From a virus: a stretch of 64,000 nt of DNA. A program made the translations under genes and the position numbers. Of the stretch, positions 18,938 to 26,182 are shown piece by piece (the stretch's first letter is position 1; every line of letters starts with the position of its first letter). Below the pieces are notes generated by a model that was not told the DNA's origin, did no database searches, and worked only from the letters and a program-made list of their open reading frames with translations. Location: IMG/VR virus record IMGVR_UViG_3300010430_000022, positions 1 through 64,000 of that record; one strand, written 5' to 3'.

Positions 18938-20023
18938 ATGCCCCTTGTGTTCGGTGACAGGGTCAAAGAGACCTCTACCTCGGTCGGGCTTAGTAGCTTC
19001 GTTCTTGACGGAGCCACATCTGGGTTCCAATCGTTCGCCATCGGGATTGGCAACGGTAATCAGTGCTTCTACACCATCGAGAACGACACCGACGCCTCTT
19101 GGGAAGTCGGTATCGGGACCGTTAGTGGGACGAGCATTTCGCGTGACTCGGTCCTCAGTTCCTCGAATGGCGGCTCTCCTGTCAATTTCGCAGCCGGCAC
19201 TAAGCAGGTCTTTGCTACTGAGGCGGCCCAACACTTCAACAACACGCTCGATGTGGCGAACCACAACATTCTGGACCATACGGGCATTACGGGTGTTCCG
19301 GCTGCCGAGGTCTTCACAGGCGTCGTTCACCAGACACAAGACCACGCTGGAATCCTTGGTGTTCCGGCTGCTGAGGCTTACACGCAAGCGGCCCACGATG
19401 CTGACGATCACACTGGCGCCTCGTTGATCGCACCACCATCTACTGTTGAGGCGCAAGCTGGCGTCTCGACCACAGCGCGGCTGTGGACCGCCGAGCGGGT
19501 GAAGGACTCCATTGACGCCCTTGGCTCTGGCGCCGAGTCCTACGACCAGGCCGCTCACGACGCTGATGACCACACCGGAGCAACACTGATTGCCCCACCC
19601 TCTCAGGTTGAGGCTGAAACCGGTACTTCCACAACCGCACGACTGTGGACTGCGCTACGCGTGGCTCAGGCCATCGCGGCACAAACCGGGCTTCAGGTCG
19701 TGGCGTCCCATGTCGTTCTGACGAACACCATCACCATCGCAACTGGCTTTCTCCCAAGATTGGCCATCTTTGCGGGACGATACAACGGTCTTACAGCTAC
19801 ACCTACCATCGGATACGCCATTGGCGCTGGTGGAGGTAATCAGGGTTGTACCGTGGCCGGTGGGCTCGAATCGGTCCCTGGGTTTATCGCTGCGGACTCT
19901 GGTGGCGATGCGGTCGTTGACGAAGCGCACGAAGTTGTTCAATTCGACGCTACGCAGGTTCAAGCGACGCAGACCACAGGTACTACAACCTGGACCGGCA
20001 TCGTTTTCGTGCTGGGGGGTTAA
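18938..20023 (+). CDS. Tail fibre protein with DHTG repeats (type A)
   Basis: A 361-residue paralogue of the 14091 protein, with the same attachment domain (MPLVFGDRVKETSTSVGLSS...SISRDSVLSSS...AAGTKQVFATEAAQHF). Its DHTG repeats are regular: two copies of A-A-HDADDHTGA(S/T)LIAPPS followed by VEA-x-(A/T)G-(V/T)-STTARLWTA. The tip is a beta-rich 110-residue segment. RBS AGGAGGAAA lies just upstream. Together with 20027 it repeats the gene order of 14091-15106. Confidence 0.7.
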   Translation: MPLVFGDRVKETSTSVGLSSFVLDGATSGFQSFAIGIGNGNQCFYTIENDTDASWEVGIGTVSGTSISRDSVLSSSNGGSPVNFAAGTKQVFATEAAQHFNNTLDVANHNILDHTGITGVPAAEVFTGVVHQTQDHAGILGVPAAEAYTQAAHDADDHTGASLIAPPSTVEAQAGVSTTARLWTAERVKDSIDALGSGAESYDQAAHDADDHTGATLIAPPSQVEAETGTSTTARLWTALRVAQAIAAQTGLQVVASHVVLTNTITIATGFLPRLAIFAGRYNGLTATPTIGYAIGAGGGNQGCTVAGGLESVPGFIAADSGGDAVVDEAHEVVQFDATQVQATQTTGTTTWTGIVFVLGG

Positions 20024-20026
20024 TCT

Positions 20027-21958
20027 GTGGCCGGTGTCTTTCCTACTTCTGCGAGTCCCACCGCCTCAACGCCAGCGGTAGCTACACCTCCACCAGGTGT
20101 CGGAACCTTCCCTTCTATTGCGCTCTCGAATGAGTTCGTAAAGGTGCGGTGGTTTGAGCAGAACGTAGCTGAGGCAGTCAATCAACGCTGGATCGGTATG
20201 CCTCGGGGCGTCTATCTAGGGTTCATTCCGTCAACTACTCCTGGTTCCCGCGTTATCACGCTGGCTGTCGATCCAGAGCAGAACTTCTCACTACTGAAAG
20301 TGCCCTCTCGCGACGAGACGGTCATGGTCGACGTATTCACAGGTGAAAACATCGATCTCGACTTCACGGCACACAACGCTTGGCCTGTTTATGTACTCGC
20401 CTCGTCGTCCTACAAGATCGGATCACCGACGCAAGGCAAGATCTTCACTCGGGCCTCGAACGCGAACACGATTGACGAGATCGTAATCTGTCAGGTGAAC
20501 AAGGTCGGCGACGACCTGGTCATTGACATCACGGAGCCTACGAATCGACAAGAACCTGTGGCGTTCCAGGGGCAGCCTTACGGCTATATGCCTAATGGTT
20601 CCATCGATGATCTTGCGACAACGAATGCCACCGTGGCTGAGGTCATTGACGCGCGTTCGTCGACCTATACAGGTCCACACAGCGATCTCAAAGCACGTCT
20701 CGACTCAGATATGGGTGGGGCAGAAATAGCTGACCGCCTGGGTCTACGCCTCGTTCACTTGCTCTCGAACGTGCATCAAGACCGCAGTGGGACGTCCCTG
20801 AATGTATCCGGATCCTTCACGGAGACGGGTCGTGAGACAGCACCGCTCATTACCATTTCCGATAGTGGCACTGAGTTGGTCGAGGGGGCGATCACAGACG
20901 GCACTAGAGGCGTCTGCTTCCTTATCAACAGTACCACTGGACAGCGTCTTATCGACGAGGTGACTCGCGAGCCGGTCTACGGTCAACTTACCTTCTCAAC
21001 CGCCAGTATTGGAGGCGGTAAGGAAGTTCACTTCGTCAACGCCTCGACCAGCGTCAACGGAAACGGAACCAACCCCTTTGGTGCCCCACTCGTGGAAGGT
21101 GACATCGTTGAGGGACCGGATGGGTTGTTCTACGAAGTCGATACCATCGACGATCCAGACAACGCTATCCTTGGCGCAGCCTATCGCGGGCTCAACGACT
21201 TCATCTCGAACCCAGTGTTTCGACGCTGGCAGACCTTTCTGTTCACGGTGTCAGGCGGTGTCTTCAATCTCACCACTTCGACCAGCATTCAGTTCATCTT
21301 CCCGTCGTTCTTCCGTATCGATCAGGCGGTCTTCGATGGGCTTCTGCTTATCAAGCGAGACGGAGAACGTCCGCAACTTCCTGTCGCGACCGACGCAGCG
21401 GAGGGTAAAGCCCTCCTAGCTGTTGATGGTGGATTGGTCGGATCGTTCCGCACCATCAAGAACGCCGGATCTTCCATCGGCTCTGACATCCACACTCTAA
21501 ACTTCACTGTCGGTGGCGCGACAAACGCGGGGTCCGGTGTTGCTGCTGTATCTGTGGGCGGAGCACAAGGCCCTGCTGGAGCAGGCGCTAATCAAGGGCC
21601 TGACGGCCCAACTGGTGCCGCAGGATTTGGCTTCAGCCTCCAGAACACTTTTGAAGTTGGACCAGAATCCTCCGACACCAGCGGTCTTGGCGGTTCACCA
21701 GCTAGTGTGTCTTACACACACGACTGGACGGCCCCATCGTCAACACCTACCTTGGCTCCGGGATCACCACGATCCTATGCTCATGTCACCGGCGGCTGGA
21801 GCATTATCAACGGTTTTTGGCCGGGAGGCTTTGAGCGGATTCACATCGACTCCTTGACGATTGATGGTGCGAACAACACTCGAATCATCTATCGCGTGGA
21901 GCCCGCTCCTAACTTGAGCAACACGACCATTCAGTGTTATATGGGGGCGTCGCAGTGA
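20027..21958 (+). CDS. Collagen-like tail fibre protein (type B)
   Basis: A 643-residue protein with GTG start, third member of the type-B family. The YLGFIPSTTPGSRVITLAVDP block and the YGYMPNGSIDDLATTNATVAE helix match the sisters at 15106 and 17067. A collagen-like segment lies near residues 512-535 (GAQGPAGAGANQGPDGPTGA), interrupted once. The C-terminal tip differs from the sisters. Its stop overlaps the GTG start of the next gene (GTGA). Structural role inferred. Confidence 0.72.
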   Translation: MAGVFPTSASPTASTPAVATPPPGVGTFPSIALSNEFVKVRWFEQNVAEAVNQRWIGMPRGVYLGFIPSTTPGSRVITLAVDPEQNFSLLKVPSRDETVMVDVFTGENIDLDFTAHNAWPVYVLASSSYKIGSPTQGKIFTRASNANTIDEIVICQVNKVGDDLVIDITEPTNRQEPVAFQGQPYGYMPNGSIDDLATTNATVAEVIDARSSTYTGPHSDLKARLDSDMGGAEIADRLGLRLVHLLSNVHQDRSGTSLNVSGSFTETGRETAPLITISDSGTELVEGAITDGTRGVCFLINSTTGQRLIDEVTREPVYGQLTFSTASIGGGKEVHFVNASTSVNGNGTNPFGAPLVEGDIVEGPDGLFYEVDTIDDPDNAILGAAYRGLNDFISNPVFRRWQTFLFTVSGGVFNLTTSTSIQFIFPSFFRIDQAVFDGLLLIKRDGERPQLPVATDAAEGKALLAVDGGLVGSFRTIKNAGSSIGSDIHTLNFTVGGATNAGSGVAAVSVGGAQGPAGAGANQGPDGPTGAAGFGFSLQNTFEVGPESSDTSGLGGSPASVSYTHDWTAPSSTPTLAPGSPRSYAHVTGGWSIINGFWPGGFERIHIDSLTIDGANNTRIIYRVEPAPNLSNTTIQCYMGASQ

Positions 21959-22554
21959 GACACTACTTTGGCTACGACATCAATGGCACTCTTCTCTCTG
22001 TTGAGGCTTACGGCCCCATCGGCTGGCCTGCTGATTACTGCATGGAAGACCCCGAGTGCCTCGCTGACTCGGTTGTCTCACTGCGCGAGAGTCGTGCCAG
22101 AAATTCCCCGGGTATCATCAATTGGGTACTCTATGACTGCCCCTGCGACCCAGGGCAGGGCGTTCTTCTGAAAGACTGCACCTGCGTCAACTCGACGTTT
22201 GGTGTGAGCTACGTGGACGTGCTGGGCAAGGCCATGCATCCCAAGCCGATGCAGACGGTCTACGTCGACACCACTGTGGTCAAGGCAGGTGACATCATCA
22301 CCAAATCCCCTGGAACTCAGATGATCCTCAAGATCACCGGTCAGGGCGTGCCGGACGGCACGATAGCTAGGTGTGCGCAGAAGGGGTCGGTTGATCTCAC
22401 GCTTGACGATGAGTGGGAGATGGTCTTTGAGCGCGGTGTTAGTACAACCAAGACGCTCACTGCCCCTGCGCAGGGGTCGCGCGGCATTGTTTCTATCTCG
22501 GGCACCTTGATCCGACCGATAACGTTCGCTGTTCGAGGGTTCGAGATGGCCTAA
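21955..22554 (+). CDS. Cys-rich protein of unknown function
   Basis: A 199-residue ORF. I chose the GTG at 21955, which overlaps the upstream stop, over an in-frame GTG at 21934. The first half has a cysteine cluster (CMEDPEC near residue 25, then DCPCDPG and DCTC near 60-75), and the second half looks beta-rich. No family is recognised. It sits between the last fibre and the oxygenase, so a fibre assembly or tip role is possible but unproven. Confidence 0.6.
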   Translation: MRHYFGYDINGTLLSVEAYGPIGWPADYCMEDPECLADSVVSLRESRARNSPGIINWVLYDCPCDPGQGVLLKDCTCVNSTFGVSYVDVLGKAMHPKPMQTVYVDTTVVKAGDIITKSPGTQMILKITGQGVPDGTIARCAQKGSVDLTLDDEWEMVFERGVSTTKTLTAPAQGSRGIVSISGTLIRPITFAVRGFEMA

Positions 22555-22556
22555 GT

Positions 22557-23381
22557 ATGAGCAATATCGACGACACGCTATCGTTGCCTGATGAAGTCGA
22601 AGTTCGGCTGTTGTCTCCTAACATGATGGTCTTGCGGAACGTCATTCCGGCGTGGCGCGACGAACTCATTCAGATCACCCAGAAACTCTCGTGCTGGAAG
22701 CACTCTGGGCAGATCCTTCCCAATGGAACGCAGAGCTACAAAGGTACGCATCGGACAAGTCGTAGTCTTATGCTCTCTTCGTCGCACCTAGATTACGGCG
22801 CGTGCTTTCGGCGTTTCGAGGAGGGGGTCTACAAGGCTTTCCTCACGGGTGTATCCGCCTACAAGCAATACAACCGGTTCCTGGACGTCACTCACGACTC
22901 AGGCTTCGAGATGCTGAGATACGAGGAGGGTCAGCACTTCGGGATGCATACCGATGCTATTTTGGGCCGACATGAGGGTTTACGGCAGCTTAGTGCTCTG
23001 ATCTACCTCAATGACGACTATGAGGGCGGTGAGACCTACTTCCCGCGTCAACAGATCAAGTTCAAGGCCAAGGCGGGGGACCTCCTGCTCTTCCCATCAA
23101 CTTTCTGCTACCCTCACGAAGCTCTACCGGTGACCAAAGGCGTAAAGTATGCCATCGTGACCTGGTTCATAGCCTATCCAAAGGTCCAAGAAGACTCTGT
23201 CGAGGAAGAACAACATGGTGAAGCAGAAGTTGACGGTGATTCTGGTCGGGCTGCTCCTGATGACGGGATGCGCCTGCACGAATCCCCCGGAAGCGGATCT
23301 CCTACGGGAGAACCGGAAGCATCTGATCGAGAGCATTCGACCAGCGCTGGTCGACTCGTTGAACAGGGCTCAGAAGCCTGA
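22557..23381 (+). CDS. 2OG/Fe(II) oxygenase, prolyl-4-hydroxylase type
   Basis: A 274-residue protein whose catalytic part spans about residues 15-208. It shows the 2OG/Fe(II) facial triad H131-x-D133 (in HFGMHTDA) and H187, followed by K197 (HEALPVTKGVKYAIVTW), the usual 2-oxoglutarate-binding position in prolyl 4-hydroxylases. RYEEGQHF before the triad and YEGGETYFP after it are typical of this family. The reaction would be 2OG-dependent hydroxylation of a protein side chain. Residues ~215-274 are low-complexity acidic sequence overlapping the next gene. Three collagen-like fibre genes immediately upstream are plausible substrates (inference). Confidence 0.85.
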   Translation: MSNIDDTLSLPDEVEVRLLSPNMMVLRNVIPAWRDELIQITQKLSCWKHSGQILPNGTQSYKGTHRTSRSLMLSSSHLDYGACFRRFEEGVYKAFLTGVSAYKQYNRFLDVTHDSGFEMLRYEEGQHFGMHTDAILGRHEGLRQLSALIYLNDDYEGGETYFPRQQIKFKAKAGDLLLFPSTFCYPHEALPVTKGVKYAIVTWFIAYPKVQEDSVEEEQHGEAEVDGDSGRAAPDDGMRLHESPGSGSPTGEPEASDREHSTSAGRLVEQGSEA

Positions 23382-23523
23382 CGGCACGCCTCTCTACATC
23401 GACGCGTTCAGGACCAAGAAGGTCGAGCTTCTAGACGAGATCATTCGTCAGAGCGCACGCGTCGCACCCACCGATGAGGATCAGGGCGAGTACGCAGCAG
23501 AGCCGCTCCCCTGGAAGGAGTAA
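23215..23523 (+). CDS. Small putative lipoprotein
   Basis: A 102-residue protein overlapping the 3' end of the oxygenase gene by 167 bases in another frame. The ATG is preceded by a good RBS (GAGGAAG). It begins with Lys residues and a hydrophobic stretch ending LLLMTGCAC, a plausible lipobox with Cys at residue 19, then a charged helical region. It could be a phage lipoprotein such as an outer spanin or an exclusion protein; no partner is identified. If the lipobox is functional the product is membrane-anchored. Confidence 0.55.
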   Translation: MVKQKLTVILVGLLLMTGCACTNPPEADLLRENRKHLIESIRPALVDSLNRAQKPDGTPLYIDAFRTKKVELLDEIIRQSARVAPTDEDQGEYAAEPLPWKE

Positions 23524-23526
23524 AGC

Positions 23527-24012
23527 ATGGCCCTCGATGCCAAGAAGGTACTTGCTGATCTCAAGGCGGCTGCGAAGCCTGAGCTTGAGAAGCGAGCCGA
23601 GGAGCTTCGCTCCACGTTTCTGACGAACGTCGACGAGTTCGTCGATTCGTCCCGAGTCAAGGTGCTCGACGATCTCATCGCCGAAGCAGCCGAGCACGAG
23701 ATCTCAGCCGTCATGGCCGACGATCCGGATATCGCACGCCAATACGCAGAGGCCGCCGAGGACACGCTCAGGCAGGTCTCTGTGATCCTCGTCGCTGAGA
23801 AGGTCGTGGCTGAGAAGCAGATCGCAGCCATGATCCAGGCCGCTCTGCTCACCGTCTGGGACGGCTTCAAGTCCGTCGCGACCGGCATGCTCGGCGTCGC
23901 CGTCAAAGGCGTCATGACGGGGCTGCTCGGCCCGGCTGGAGGTGCTATTGCCGACGCGGCCGGGTCCTTTCTCGGAGACGCTGTCGAAGGTGACGACACC
24001 AAGCCAGCCTGA
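23527..24012 (+). CDS. Unknown protein with amphipathic/hydrophobic C-terminus
   Basis: A 161-residue protein. Residues 1-95 are charged and helical with Ala/Glu heptad-like character (KRAEELRS, EAAEDTLRQV). Residues ~98-150 become hydrophobic and Gly-rich (LGVAVKGVMTGLLGPAGGAI) before an acidic tail. The hydrophobic part could insert in a membrane, but it is not a clean transmembrane pair, so a holin call is not justified. It starts three bases after the upstream stop. Confidence 0.6.
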   Translation: MALDAKKVLADLKAAAKPELEKRAEELRSTFLTNVDEFVDSSRVKVLDDLIAEAAEHEISAVMADDPDIARQYAEAAEDTLRQVSVILVAEKVVAEKQIAAMIQAALLTVWDGFKSVATGMLGVAVKGVMTGLLGPAGGAIADAAGSFLGDAVEGDDTKPA

Positions 24013-24040
24013 TCCCATCGCAGGACACAAGGAGAGAATC

Positions 24041-24379
24041 ATGGCCAAGTTCACAGCAGCAGAGATCCAGGAGCACGCCGAGAAGGCGATGGAGGCGTTT
24101 GAGGACGGCTTCCAGTGGTCTGACGTCTTCACCCTCGTCCCTGAGGTCATGGAGATCGTCGAGAGCGTCAAGGAGATGACTGGTCCTGAGAAGGAAGAGT
24201 CGGCTCTGGCGATCATCGACTACGTGATCGACGAGACCGACACCCCCTGGATCCCGGACAACCTGACCGATCCCCTTCTCAAGAAGGGCGCCCGGTTCAT
24301 GATCCCCATGCTCATCAAGGCAACGAAGGGCGGGCTCAAGCTCAACCTTCCGTCTGGCGAAGAGACCGCCGACGCCTAA
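24041..24379 (+). CDS. Small acidic helical protein, unknown
   Basis: A 112-residue protein from ATG 24041, with RBS AAGGAGAG eight bases upstream. The sequence is acidic in the first half (HAEKAMEAFEDGFQW, EVMEIVESVKEM) and ends in a more hydrophobic, Lys-containing segment (FMIPMLIKATKGGLKL). No family recognised. It is probably co-transcribed with the 23527 gene and followed by a hairpin at 24412. Confidence 0.6.
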   Translation: MAKFTAAEIQEHAEKAMEAFEDGFQWSDVFTLVPEVMEIVESVKEMTGPEKEESALAIIDYVIDETDTPWIPDNLTDPLLKKGARFMIPMLIKATKGGLKLNLPSGEETADA

Positions 24380-24411
24380 GTTCGAGAGCCTCCGCCCAAT
24401 AAGGCTCCGTT

Positions 24412-24437
24412 GAAGGCTCCGGGTAACCGGGGCCTTC
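24412..24437 (+). terminator. GNRA-capped hairpin after 24379
   Basis: An 11-base stem (GAAGGCTCCGG against CCGGGGCCTTC, one G-T wobble) closed by a GTAA tetraloop. It lies 32 bases after the stop of the preceding gene and lacks a clear T-run, so it may be a weak terminator or an mRNA 3' end. TACAAT at 24444-24449 follows directly and could be a -10 element for the next gene, but no matching -35 was found. Confidence 0.5.
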
Positions 24438-24455
24438 TGCGTGTACAATCCTTCC

Positions 24456-24905
24456 ATGACCTTGCGACGTAGATCCTTGCTTATCTTCGAGATGGATGAC
24501 CGTCTTCGAAGACAGCAACGTAACGCTGCCGCCAATCCAGGTGACGTAGACGCACAACGTGCTTTTGCGCAGAGTCGCAGGCGAGGTGCTACCACAGAGG
24601 TAAACAAGAAGCGTCCCATGCTTGGTCGAGGTCATACGGCTCGAACAGAACTACCTGACGGGGTAACGCTCTACTCCTCTTCGGTGCGACACGATGGTTG
24701 GTGGGGTGTTCATCACGGGCATCAGGAGCCTGACTCAAAGGATGTCTCAGATCACGGTCACGATCACGCACACAAGCTTGAATACGGCAAACAGGGCAAT
24801 ATCACTAAGGACGAGCCACCTCATCCCGATAAGGTGCGCGAGTTCCACGAGAAATACGTCGACCGCTTTCTAAACGGTCAAGCAAGTAGCAATCATGGAT
24901 CTTGA
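24456..24905 (+). CDS. Putative internal head protein with capsid-targeting motif, His-rich
   Basis: A 149-residue protein from ATG 24456. The N-terminus MTLRRRSLLIFE fits the recurrent L-x-R-x-x-L-L-x-E motif of this window, with a predicted prohead-protease cut after Glu. The next section is basic (DRLRRQQRN, QSRRRG). Near residue 90 a His/Asp cluster (VSDHGHDHAHKLEYG) could bind metal. An in-frame GTG at 24441 is an alternative start. It overlaps the next gene by 11 bases. Packaging in the capsid is inferred from the motif and from closeness to the head genes. Confidence 0.6.
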   Translation: MTLRRRSLLIFEMDDRLRRQQRNAAANPGDVDAQRAFAQSRRRGATTEVNKKRPMLGRGHTARTELPDGVTLYSSSVRHDGWWGVHHGHQEPDSKDVSDHGHDHAHKLEYGKQGNITKDEPPHPDKVREFHEKYVDRFLNGQASSNHGS

Positions 24906-25137
24906 GCGTACCCCGTTGCTGCTCGAACGGCGCGGCCGTACCCGCCACGCGAGGCACAAGGCCGCCGATATCCTTCGGTCTCGCAGCGGTAGAACCAAGA
25001 AGCGCAAGAACCGTGGAAGGCTTTCGCGCCTGATTGCTCGTGAAATGGACACTCCACAGCGCTCTCCTCTCACTGGGCTAGCAATGGGTAACTTCACCGG
25101 AGGTATGCCTGGCGGCGGGATCATCAAGCACGCATGA
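24895..25137 (+). CDS. Small basic putative internal head protein
   Basis: An 80-residue protein beginning MDLERTPLLLE, the clearest copy of the recurrent N-terminal motif; cleavage after Glu11 would fit the (L/I)-x-E rule of T4-type prohead proteases. The remainder is strongly basic (RRGRTRHARHKAADILRSRS, TKKRKNRGRLSRL) and ends in a Gly-rich tail. This is what a DNA-condensing internal head protein looks like. It is translationally coupled on both sides (overlap upstream, ATGA downstream). Confidence 0.65.
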   Translation: MDLERTPLLLERRGRTRHARHKAADILRSRSGRTKKRKNRGRLSRLIAREMDTPQRSPLTGLAMGNFTGGMPGGGIIKHA

Positions 25138-25490
25138 TCCGCCAGACGCTTCTAGTTGAGACCTTGGTCACCAGGACGATCACCCGTAGGGGCCCGGTGT
25201 TCATGTATCGCCGCCCCCAGGGCCCACCTGTCACTAGCGATGATTCGATTGATCGGTGGCTGCACAAGACCACTCAAGCCTTTGACTTCTCGCCGATGTT
25301 CAATGGGGATCAATATCAGTCGAGGATCGTCGCAGAGCGCTATCTAGCACACCTCAAGAAGGAATCTGCCCGAGAAGGCATGGACTGGGGAGAGGTTGCT
25401 AGTCGCCTCAAGCAGATCAGTCCTCACCTCCGCCGTGGCTTCCAGACCTTCTTCTCGTTCTTTGATGCGTCTGTTCGCACAAGCGGCTAA
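25134..25490 (+). CDS. Putative internal head protein
   Basis: A 118-residue protein starting MIRQTLLVE, a short form of the targeting motif (L-V-E then Thr). The rest is basic to neutral, with a helical section (AERYLAHLKKESAREGMDW) and an aromatic C-terminus (FQTFFSFFDAS). No family recognised. Its start overlaps the upstream stop (ATGA) and its stop overlaps the start of the Hint gene (TAATG), so the three small genes and the Hint gene form one translational run. Confidence 0.58.
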   Translation: MIRQTLLVETLVTRTITRRGPVFMYRRPQGPPVTSDDSIDRWLHKTTQAFDFSPMFNGDQYQSRIVAERYLAHLKKESAREGMDWGEVASRLKQISPHLRRGFQTFFSFFDASVRTSG

Positions 25491-26179
25491 TGCTCGACGC
25501 TGAGACCCTTATCACCACGCTCGCCGGGCCACGTCCCATCAGCGATTTCATTGATAAGGGTCCAGTCCGAATCTTCACCTGGAATGGTGAACGGGTCACT
25601 GTCGGAGAGGTCGAGGTCAAGGACTCGACGCGTCTGGTCATTCCGTTCCGCGTAGAACTCGATGACGGCTCAAAGCTTGTGCTCTGCACCGAGACACTGG
25701 TCTTGCTCAGGAACGGGGCCCCTAGGTTCCCAGAGCAGCTTGTCTCTGAGACTTCGTTGCTCCCCCTCTACACGAAGAGCGATTCGTCGGGCTATCCGGT
25801 CTACCAAGAACCTGGCGAGTGGCACCGAGCAGCCTTGACGCCCAGCGACCGCAATCGTTGGCGACGCGTCAGCCGCATGGTGGCTGAATGGAAACTGGGA
25901 CGAAGATGCGCGCCAGGAGACGTAGTTTCCTACGTTTCAAAGGACCGAATGGACTGTTCTCCTGAGAACTTGAAGTTCCATCGGAAAGAACGAAAGAAGA
26001 CCGAGAAAAAGGTCGGGTTTGCCGAACCGCTCTTCGAAGCGCAGCGGTTTCTCGACAGGTACAATCACAAGGTAGTCCGCACCTACCTTGACACTAGCCG
26101 TAGTTTGCTGTCGATTAGAGGTTTAGGAACGGCTAACCTATCGGTTGGCGGAGTCTTCGTCTCCGTAGACCCGGAGTAA
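25490..26179 (+). CDS. Stand-alone Hint (intein-derived) protein
   Basis: A 229-residue protein. The start MLDAETLITTLAGPRPISDF matches intein block A, but the initiator Met sits exactly where the splicing Cys1 should be. The end LGTANLSVGGVFVSVDPE matches block F/G but lacks the terminal His-Asn and the +1 nucleophile. Between them (~residues 100-165) lies a region resembling a degenerate HNH endonuclease insert (KDRMDCSPENLKFHRKERKK) without the catalytic His pair. Protein splicing therefore looks impossible. It stops three bases before the intein-containing portal gene. Confidence 0.72.
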   Translation: MLDAETLITTLAGPRPISDFIDKGPVRIFTWNGERVTVGEVEVKDSTRLVIPFRVELDDGSKLVLCTETLVLLRNGAPRFPEQLVSETSLLPLYTKSDSSGYPVYQEPGEWHRAALTPSDRNRWRRVSRMVAEWKLGRRCAPGDVVSYVSKDRMDCSPENLKFHRKERKKTEKKVGFAEPLFEAQRFLDRYNHKVVRTYLDTSRSLLSIRGLGTANLSVGGVFVSVDPE

Positions 26180-26182
26180 CCT

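Noticed and set aside
23527-24012. Holin
   Set aside because: The hydrophobic C-terminus is Gly-rich and amphipathic rather than a clear set of membrane helices, and no endolysin is adjacent.
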